DNA from: Parvibaculum sp.
GTDB taxonomy: Bacteria > Pseudomonadota > Alphaproteobacteria > Parvibaculales > Parvibaculaceae
NCBI RefSeq assembly: GCF_019635935.1
Contig: NZ_JAHBYN010000001.1
Location: forward strand, 2,415,501 to 2,479,500
Length of the DNA: 64,000 bases
Direction of reading: 5' to 3'
Shown here: piece after piece, positions 57,771 to 64,000 of the stretch
Layout of the letters: each line of letters starts with the position of its first letter
Position numbering within the stretch: position 1 is the first letter of the stretch
Made by a program: the position numbers and the translations under genes
The notes under the pieces: model-generated
Told to the model about the DNA's origin: nothing
Seen by the model: the letters and a program-made list of their open reading frames with translations, nothing else
The model's database searches: none

Positions 57771-58865
57771 TCAGGCAGCCGCCTCGCCGGTCGGATGCCC
57801 GCCTTCCATCGCCTGCAGCACGCGGATGTCGTCGAACACCGGAATGCCCGCTTCGTCGTACTTCTTGCGCGCCGTCGGCGTCAGCAGCCCGACACGCGCC
57901 AGCGCCGGCATCATCAGGTCCTTCAGCGCATGCACCTGGCCGGGCGGCAGGTCGCGGGTGATGCCCGCTTCCTCGGCTTCCTTGAGGCCCTTGAAGAAGT
58001 CCTCGGCGTCGATGCCGCTATTCGCCAGCACCTCCATGAAACCCGGGTCGACCTTGTTGGCGATCGTCCCGGCCGTCTGCGCCTTGACCAGAATGTTGAC
58101 GGCCTGGAACGCGAACTCGGCAAGCTCCTCCAGATCGTCGGCATGCATCTTCTTGAACACCGGCCCGAGAAACACATGCCCGAACGAGACATGGCGGCTT
58201 TCGTCGCGCATCACGTTGAAGGTCAGTTGCTTCAGCAGCGGGCAGGTGGTGGTCCGGTACATGTTGTTGAAGGCGCCGAGCGCGAGCCCCTCGACGATCA
58301 TGTTCATCCCGATCATCACCTTTTCGTAGCGGTCCGATTGCAGCGTCACGTCGATCAGCTGCTTCAGCCACGGTGACATCGGATAGATCAGCGCGATCTT
58401 GTCGCAATATTTCGAATAGACCTCCACATGCCGCGCTTCGTCCATCGTCTGCGTCGCGGCATAGAGCTTGGCGCCTTCGTCCGGCACCGAATGCGTCACG
58501 CAGGCCGCCGTCATCAGCGCACCCTGCTCGCCATGCAGGAATTGCGACAGAAGCTGCGCCGTCGAATGCGCGGTGAAGGTTTCCTGCTGCGACTTCGACA
58601 GCTTCTTGAAGAACGGCATCTTGTGATAGATGTCGCTGTCATTGGCGATCAGCGGGCGCGAGGGGTCGACGACCGTGTCCCAGGGCAGCAGATCGTCGGA
58701 ATCCCACTGGTTCTGCTTCGCCCGCTTGTAGAGATCCTCCACCTTGTCTTCCGAAAAGATGTAGTTGAACGTCCAGGCGATATCCATCGGGTTGCGGTAG
58801 ATGTCGTCCGGCGTCATCGAAACTTTCCAGTCGCCTTTCGAGACGACCTTGGCATTGGCACTCAT
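57771..58865 (-). CDS. Ferritin-like diiron protein, probable oxygenase
   Basis: A 364-aa helical-bundle protein. Metal-ligand candidates occur in the exact order of R2-like and carboxylate-bridged diiron oxygenases: E113 (LHGEQGA), E143-x2-H146 (TMDEARHVEVY), E192 (MIVEGLALG) and E222-x2-H225 (MRDESRHVSFGH). It has no signal peptide. Strong AGGAGGA before the ATG at 58865 suggests high expression. Next to it, upstream on the same strand, is a [2Fe-2S] ferredoxin, the electron donor such an oxygenase would need. It belongs to a family usually annotated only as ferritin-like or ribonucleotide-reductase-like; the substrate is unknown, hydrocarbon or fatty-acid hydroxylation being an inference from context. 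Confidence 0.82.
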   Translation of the reverse strand: MSANAKVVSKGDWKVSMTPDDIYRNPMDIAWTFNYIFSEDKVEDLYKRAKQNQWDSDDLLPWDTVVDPSRPLIANDSDIYHKMPFFKKLSKSQQETFTAHSTAQLLSQFLHGEQGALMTAACVTHSVPDEGAKLYAATQTMDEARHVEVYSKYCDKIALIYPMSPWLKQLIDVTLQSDRYEKVMIGMNMIVEGLALGAFNNMYRTTTCPLLKQLTFNVMRDESRHVSFGHVFLGPVFKKMHADDLEELAEFAFQAVNILVKAQTAGTIANKVDPGFMEVLANSGIDAEDFFKGLKEAEEAGITRDLPPGQVHALKDLMMPALARVGLLTPTARKKYDEAGIPVFDDIRVLQAMEGGHPTGEAAA

Positions 58866-58944
58866 GGTCTTCCTCCTGAGTTGGCCGCTTGTTTTCTCTT
58901 CTGTGCGGCCGGTGGTTCCGGGTCTCGTTAGTGCTCCGTTTTCG

Positions 58945-59265
58945 CTAGTACTGGCGCGCGGGCGTCTTGACGACGAGCCCGTCGAGCGATGGTTCGACCT
59001 TGATCTGGCAGGAAAGCCGGCTGTTCGGCTGCACGTCGAAGGCGAAATCCAGCATGTCGCGCTCGAGCTCATCCATCGGATCGAGCTTTTCGAGCCAGCC
59101 CTCCTCGACATAGACATGACAGGTCGCGCAGGCGCCGGCGCCGCCGCAATCGCCCTCGATGCCGGGAATGGTGTAACGCACCGCGCCTTCCATCACCGAC
59201 AACCCGTCGGCGACATCGACGCTGTGTTCCGTGCCGTTGAACTCGATATAGGTGACCTTCGTCAT
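58945..59265 (-). CDS. [2Fe-2S] ferredoxin, adrenodoxin/ISC type
   Basis: A 106-aa electron carrier. The cluster ligands are C40, C46 and C49 in [16 protein letters not shown] (C-x5-C-x2-C) and C86 in [29 protein letters not shown] is the acidic recognition helix region of adrenodoxin/putidaredoxin-type ferredoxins, which feed P450s and other oxygenases. ATG 59265 is used; the long upstream in-frame extension has no domain. It is 79 bases ahead of the diiron protein gene, and the two probably form a redox pair. Confidence 0.92.
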   Translation of the reverse strand: MTKVTYIEFNGTEHSVDVADGLSVMEGAVRYTIPGIEGDCGGAGACATCHVYVEEGWLEKLDPMDELERDMLDFAFDVQPNSRLSCQIKVEPSLDGLVVKTPARQY

Positions 59266-59653
59266 GTCCTTCGCCGCTGCCGACCGTTTCCCGCCGGGCC
59301 CCGCCGGGGTCCGTATTGGGGTAATAACCCTAGAAAAAATGTACCTATTTTGAGCCGCCTGACGCCGCGACAAGGTGTCCGTTCCGGCCCCGCCGGGTGC
59401 GGCAGATCGTCCGGCCTGCATTGCTGCATCTGCGCGGAAAAATCTTGTGCGGGCGCGAAGAAATGCGCTCCGCCCGAACATCCGTGAACGGAGGAGAACG
59501 GCGGCGGCGCGGCGGGCGCCGGGCCGGAAAACCCGTTAACCCTCAGCCATTTCAGGCTCGAAACCGGCTGTGTCGGAGCGCCGGGCTTTCCTGTATAGTC
59601 TCGGGCGGACGGTTCGCTGCGGGTTTGTGGCGTTGCAGAAAGTGTGGTGTCGG
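59266..59653. other. Non-coding stretch upstream of the ferredoxin gene
   Basis: These 388 bases separate the divergent ferredoxin and small secreted-protein genes. An AT-rich patch at about 59314-59352, containing GGGT-AATA-ACCC (59319-59330), is a plausible promoter region for the ferredoxin–diiron operon. No gene, RNA or repeat could be recognised in the remainder, which is GC-rich. Confidence 0.4.
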
Positions 59654-59998
59654 ATGATCGGAAACAAATGGGCCTGTGCCGGGGCCGGGTGGATGGCGGC
59701 CTTGTTGATCGTATTCGCGCCGCTTGCCGTGCAGGCCGACGACGAAGCGCCGCCGTCCGGCGGTTCCATCCTTTATGAAACCTCCGACCCGATCGATTCG
59801 CCGCCGGTCAATTTCCGTTCCGACTATGACGACGCATACAACACGCAGGAAATGCACGACGCGGAAATGTATGCCGAGGAATATGAGCGCCGGCAGCGCG
59901 AAGAGAAAATCCGCAACCGCGAGCAGATCGACAAGATCAACAACTTCACCAGCGGCGCCACGACCAGCAAGGGCATCACCGGCGGCCCCGGTTACTGA
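59654..59998 (+). CDS. Small secreted hypothetical protein
   Basis: A 114-aa protein with a signal peptide (WMAALLIVFAPLAVQA, cleavage before DDEAPPSG). The mature part is acidic and Tyr/Glu-rich (YDDAYNTQEMHDAEMYAEEYERRQREEKIRNREQID), probably a helix, and ends in a Gly/Thr tail. No family recognised. The ATG at 59654 is chosen because it begins the signal sequence; its ribosome site is weak and a longer in-frame start at 59570 exists. It converges with tamB, the stops being 9 bases apart. Confidence 0.65.
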   Translation: MIGNKWACAGAGWMAALLIVFAPLAVQADDEAPPSGGSILYETSDPIDSPPVNFRSDYDDAYNTQEMHDAEMYAEEYERRQREEKIRNREQIDKINNFTSGATTSKGITGGPGY

Positions 59999-60007
59999 AC
60001 GGCCGCC

Positions 60008-63000
60008 TCAGTAGTCCCATTTCCAGTTGATGCCCACATCGCCCGTTGCGTCCTGACCGACTTTCGTGTCGACGCTGATATTGTCGGTGAGGTCGATCTC
60101 GATCTTCACCGATGAATCGCTGGCCAGCGCGCCCTGCTCGACGCCGACGTAAAATCCCTCCCGCAAATATTTCCCCGCCGCCACCGTCGTGCCTCCCGAG
60201 GCGCCCTGGTCAACGCGCAACACATCGAGCCCGAGCGAGCGTTGCATCTGACCGAGCAGGCCGAAGCCGCCAATGCCGCCGGCGCCGGAAAGCTCGGCCG
60301 CCGTGTTGGCAAGCTGCGCCGCCTCGAGCGCGCTCAGCTCGCCGACACGCTTCTCGAACAATATGCGCGAGATGATTTCGTCTTGCGGCATCGGCGGTTG
60401 CGACCGCAACGTCACCGCCGGCGACGAGCCGCGCCCGCCCACAGCGACGGTCGCCTTGAAGTCGCCCCGCGTATAGTCGAGCGCGATGTCGATGTCCGGG
60501 TCGGGCGGCGTCTCGCCCCGGAAAGTCACCAGCCCGCGCGACAGCGTGAACGTTTTTCCGGCGAATTCCAGCGTGCCGCGCAGGCTGCGCAGCGTCCCCG
60601 TCACGCGCGGGTTCTCGGCCGGACCCGTCACCTTCAGCTCGCCCGTCCACAGCGCATCGACGCCGCGCCCGGTCACTTGCGCGGGCGGATTGACGATGGC
60701 GAAGGCGAGGTCGAGTTCGGCCGGAAATGGCGCGGCATCCTCGACCGGCCGCGCGGCCGCCGCGCCGTCCGGTTCGTTCACCTCGATGACCGCAATATGC
60801 GGGACGCTGCCGGGCAGCCGCTCGGGAATGACGAACAACGCATCGGTTGCGGTGAGCGCGCCCGAAAGTTTCAGCGGCGCGTCTTCCCTCGGTGGCAGGG
60901 CCGCGCCGGCAAGCACGAGATCGCCGGTCGCCGACAGCGTCAGGTCCTGCCGCCGCACGATCTGCATGTCGCTGAGCCGCGCGCGCACCGCCACGGCCTG
61001 CGCCGCCGTTGCCGCCAGCGTCAGCGTACCCTCCGATGTCAGCCGCCCGCCGCCGCCATCCCGCGCATCGAGCGTGAACCGCAACACCTCGCTACGCTCG
61101 CCCTCGATGCGCATGTCGAGATCGCGAAACAGGGTCCCGGTCGCGAAATTCTCGAATACGCCGTTCGTCAGCCGCGCCGTGCCCGAAAACACCGGCGCCG
61201 AAATATCACCGCTCGCGGCAAGTGCAACCGTGGCGTCGCCCGCGAGCCTTTGCCCGGGCAGATCGGCCAGCGCCATCAGCGACGCCATCGGCCCGCGCCA
61301 GTTGAGATCGCCCTCCACCGCGCCGCGCGCCGGCAGCACCGGCCAGGCGCCGCCCGGATCGCGCACCAGCGGCAGCGACGCATTGAGCACGAACGGTTCT
61401 TCCGACACGCCATGCGCCAGCGCCTTCACCGTCAGGCGCTTCTGCGCCCAGCGCCCGTCCAGCGTCGCGCCGAAAGCGGGCTGCATGTCGAGATCGGCGT
61501 CCGACAGCCGCACATCCGTGAAGCGAAGCGCCACCTCGCCTTGTTCGCGCGCGGTGTCGAGCGTCGCCGTGCCGGACATCGATCCCCCGGCCGCGTCGAG
61601 CGGCAGCAGCGGCGTCAGCAGCGCCAGCGGAAAGGCATCGGCCTCGAATGAAACGCGCGCGGCGCGCGGGCCTTGCGTCAGCGCCATCGTCAGCGCGCCG
61701 GGTCCCGCGGGGCTCGTGAAGGCAAGCGCCAGCCGCTCGATGACGATGCCGCCTTCCGGCAACGCAATCGCCGTCGGCTCGGCAAGCGTCAGGCCGGTCT
61801 CGCCGATCGATGCGCTCAGCCGGTCGAGCGCCAGCCTCTCGCCGCGCCACGCCCCGTCAAAGGAAAGCGCCACCGGCTCGCTGCGCAGCGACAGCCTTTC
61901 GCCGGTGAGCGACACGGCAAGCGCGACATTGTCGAGCGGTCCGCGCGCGCTTGCGGAAATTTCGTTGAACTGCGTGTTGCCGGCCGCCCCGCCTTCCGCG
62001 ACGAGCCGCGCATCCAGTGTTGCCGCACCGCCGATGTCGCTGAGCGCCGCTTCGACCGCAACCCCGTCCAGCGTCAGCACCTCGTCGAGTTCGATGGCGA
62101 CGCGCCGCGCCGAGAGTGTCGCCCGCGCGTCCTGCCGTCCCCGCACATCGCCGAGCGTCAGCGCGATGTCGCCGCGCCCGGCAAGCGCAATCCCGGCGAG
62201 CCTGCCCAGCGGTTCCAGTGCGATGCGCCGCCCCGAGATTTGACCGTCGGCGATCCAGTCCGGCGACAGCGCCACAGCGCCGGTCAGCGTCGCGCCGAAA
62301 ATGCTGGCCTCGATTTTCTCGAAACGCGCGCCGCCCTCGGCCGGCAGCGTCACCGGTGTTGCGATCGTGGCGCGTCCGTCCGCACCGTCGAGCCGGAGCG
62401 CCGCCGTCCCCGTTCCGCCCTGCACCAGTGTGGCGTCGAGCACCCCACGCGCGATGTCGATGCCGCCCGCCGCGCCGTCGTTGAGTTCGGCCGTCAATGT
62501 CAGGCTTGCCGCGTCGCGCCGCCCGCCCAGTGTCGCCGATGCGGCCAGCGCGCCGCGAAGATCCTCGCCCGCGAGGTCGGCGATCTCGGCAACCGTCAAC
62601 GACGCCGCCCCGTCGATCTCGCCGCCCGCCGTCATGGAAAACCGGCCGTCGAGTTTGAGCCCGCCCGCCGCCGCATCGAGATCGGCGATCGACAGCGCAC
62701 CCGCTTCGTTGAAACCAGCACCCGCCGTCGCCGTCACACCCCCGGCGAGAAGCCGGTCGAGGCCCGCATCGCCGGTCTCGATGGGCCCCGTCCGCAGTGC
62801 GATCTCGCCGCTGCCCGCGCCGTCGCCGAATTGGAGCGATGTCAGCGTCGCTTCGGCCGTGCCGCGCATCGGCTGCCCGATCGCACGGCCGAACGGCGCA
62901 AGGTCGGAAATCGCCGCCTCGACATCGCCGGCGATATGCGTCGCGCCGCTCCCCATGTCGATCCGCGCCGTGCCGGTGAATTTCGCCTCGCCGCCAAGCG

Positions 63001-64000
63001 CGGTCAGCGCCGCTTCGTCGATGATGGCGGCGTCGCCCGCCTTGCCGATCCGACCGCTTAAACGCCAGCCGGCGGTGCCGAGGGTTTCCGTGCCGGAAAT
63101 TTCGAGCAACGGTTCGAGCCCGGCCGCCGTCCCCGCCGCCTCGACCGCGTAGTCGGCGGCGCCCCGTGTCGCCGTCGCCGTACCACTGACCTTGATCGTG
63201 CCGGCTTCGAGCGCCGCATCCTCGATGCGATAGACGTCGCGTCCGCTCTGCGTCAGCCTTCCGCTGACGCGCGCTTGCTCCGGCGCGCCGAGAAACGACA
63301 GCTCGCGCGCCATCGTCGTTCCTTGCGCCGCCAGCCGAAGGTTGAGATTGACCCGCTCGCCGAATGCGCCATGCATGTCGCCGTCGAGCCGCAGCGCGCG
63401 CCCCGCGTCGATTTTCAGCGCCCCGGTCATCAGCCCCGCAAGACTCTGCCCCTCCACCTCCGCCGTCACGGCGTCGGCCCCGTCGAGCCCCGCCAGCCGC
63501 GCCACGATGCCCCGTTGTCCGGCTGCGCCATCCGTAAGGCTGAGGTTGAACGTGCCGCGCTCCGGCCCGGCGTGGTAGCGCAGCGCCGCCTCGATCCGCC
63601 CCTGCACCTCGCCCCGCCGCACCGCCTCGATGGCAATGTCCGTCCGGCCGAATGTGTAGAGCGCATGGCCCGCCGCATCGAAGGCGATCTCCTCGCCGGT
63701 CAGCGCTTCGCCCAGCAGCATGTCGCGCAGCGTGAAAGCTTCGAGGTCGAGCGCCAGCGGCAGGACCGGCATCTCCGGCAGCACGAAAATATCGATATCG
63801 GCGTCGTCTTCCGCGTCGCCTTCCGGCACCCGCAACAGGCGCAACCCCTCGATGTCGAGCCGCGTCACATGCAGCGTGCCGCGCCACAGCGCCAGCGGCC
63901 GCCAGTCAATTTCGGCCGAGGCGAGCGTCGCCCATGTGCCCGCCGCATCGCCGATGGAGAGATCGCTGAGCCGCAGCGTTCCCGGCCACACGCCGTCGAT
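60008..64000 (-). CDS. tamB: Translocation and assembly module protein TamB (partial)
   Basis: At least 1330 residues of a very large AsmA-like envelope protein; the frame stays open to the window edge, so the N-terminus with its membrane anchor lies outside. Long stretches of amphipathic beta-strand repeats (LRLSDLSIGDAAGTW, IVNPPAQVTGRGVDALWTG) form the lipid-conducting groove typical of the family. The conserved C-terminal DUF490 domain is present: TLRSLRGTLEFAGKTFTLSRG, ALDYTRGDFKATVAVGGRGS, MPQDEIISRILFEK, and it ends with TVAAGKYLREGFYVGVEQG and DTKVGQDATGDVGINWKWDY. The gene works with a TamA barrel, expected beyond the window, in phospholipid transport and outer-membrane assembly. Confidence 0.9.
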   Translation of the reverse strand: MDGVWPGTLRLSDLSIGDAAGTWATLASAEIDWRPLALWRGTLHVTRLDIEGLRLLRVPEGDAEDDADIDIFVLPEMPVLPLALDLEAFTLRDMLLGEALTGEEIAFDAAGHALYTFGRTDIAIEAVRRGEVQGRIEAALRYHAGPERGTFNLSLTDGAAGQRGIVARLAGLDGADAVTAEVEGQSLAGLMTGALKIDAGRALRLDGDMHGAFGERVNLNLRLAAQGTTMARELSFLGAPEQARVSGRLTQSGRDVYRIEDAALEAGTIKVSGTATATRGAADYAVEAAGTAAGLEPLLEISGTETLGTAGWRLSGRIGKAGDAAIIDEAALTALGGEAKFTGTARIDMGSGATHIAGDVEAAISDLAPFGRAIGQPMRGTAEATLTSLQFGDGAGSGEIALRTGPIETGDAGLDRLLAGGVTATAGAGFNEAGALSIADLDAAAGGLKLDGRFSMTAGGEIDGAASLTVAEIADLAGEDLRGALAASATLGGRRDAASLTLTAELNDGAAGGIDIARGVLDATLVQGGTGTAALRLDGADGRATIATPVTLPAEGGARFEKIEASIFGATLTGAVALSPDWIADGQISGRRIALEPLGRLAGIALAGRGDIALTLGDVRGRQDARATLSARRVAIELDEVLTLDGVAVEAALSDIGGAATLDARLVAEGGAAGNTQFNEISASARGPLDNVALAVSLTGERLSLRSEPVALSFDGAWRGERLALDRLSASIGETGLTLAEPTAIALPEGGIVIERLALAFTSPAGPGALTMALTQGPRAARVSFEADAFPLALLTPLLPLDAAGGSMSGTATLDTAREQGEVALRFTDVRLSDADLDMQPAFGATLDGRWAQKRLTVKALAHGVSEEPFVLNASLPLVRDPGGAWPVLPARGAVEGDLNWRGPMASLMALADLPGQRLAGDATVALAASGDISAPVFSGTARLTNGVFENFATGTLFRDLDMRIEGERSEVLRFTLDARDGGGGRLTSEGTLTLAATAAQAVAVRARLSDMQIVRRQDLTLSATGDLVLAGAALPPREDAPLKLSGALTATDALFVIPERLPGSVPHIAVIEVNEPDGAAAARPVEDAAPFPAELDLAFAIVNPPAQVTGRGVDALWTGELKVTGPAENPRVTGTLRSLRGTLEFAGKTFTLSRGLVTFRGETPPDPDIDIALDYTRGDFKATVAVGGRGSSPAVTLRSQPPMPQDEIISRILFEKRVGELSALEAAQLANTAAELSGAGGIGGFGLLGQMQRSLGLDVLRVDQGASGGTTVAAGKYLREGFYVGVEQGALASDSSVKIEIDLTDNISVDTKVGQDATGDVGINWKWDY

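Overview
The window is 64 kb of a high-GC, gene-dense alphaproteobacterial chromosome. The order argB–engB–yidC–rnpA–rpmH (all minus strand), BamF next to lspA, MutL carrying its own nuclease motif, a DUF2336 protein, a PAS_5 protein and a periplasmic cyclohexadienyl dehydratase all fit that class. Two alkyl-sulfatase-type metallo-beta-lactamases, several acyl-CoA enzymes and a diiron protein with its own ferredoxin suggest a heterotroph of surfactants or lipids, for example a Parvibaculum-like organism. That genus guess is inference only.

Layout. 1–7.8 kb: an SDR enzyme, a possible PD-(D/E)XK-fold protein, a small alkyl-sulfatase-like hydrolase, and a divergent unit (omega-aminotransferase against XRE-cupin regulator, PEP-mutase-like lyase and hotdog thioesterase), then pheC. 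8–18.2 kb: housekeeping genes on the plus strand: ileS, lspA, bamF-like lipoprotein, an active/inactive M16 protease pair, pgi and mutL. 18.2–25.5 kb: mostly minus strand: HAD phosphatase, DUF2336 (plus), DUF1036 protein, argB, engB, yidC, rnpA, rpmH. 25.8–34.2 kb: a DUF547–TVP38–flavoprotein operon, an orphan histidine kinase overlapping glucokinase, then ggt divergent from a DmpA/NylC-type peptidase.

34.27–37.27 kb is the most unusual stretch. A tRNA-Arg(ACG) gene is followed by about 2.9 kb of accessory DNA. Its ends carry a 24-bp direct repeat of the tRNA 3' end. Inside lie two extra, progressively decayed copies of the 3' tail of the neighbouring tetR gene. This looks like several small insertions stacked at one tRNA site. 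The cargo is a HEPN-type (AbiU2-like) protein, a divergently encoded small membrane-anchored protein whose N-terminal half resembles a domain seen in nucleotide-signalling effectors, and small zinc-ribbon proteins. No integrase is visible. It is the best candidate here for an undescribed, possibly defensive, unit.

37.3–59.3 kb is catabolic: TetR divergent from thiolase–MerR–aldehyde dehydrogenase; a saccharopine-dehydrogenase-like reductase, TetR and GNAT gene linked by shared palindromic operators; and a TetR with a palindromic site in front of an isovaleryl-CoA dehydrogenase–MCC beta–MCC alpha–acetoacetyl-CoA synthetase–acyl-CoA synthetase operon (leucine and ketone-body metabolism). A PAS_5 protein, a full-length alkyl sulfatase, an MDR oxidoreductase, a tandem-PAS protein and the diiron protein/ferredoxin pair follow. 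The window ends in a small secreted protein and a tamB gene that runs off the right edge.

Function calls rest on motifs read by eye and memory of the families. No database search was run.
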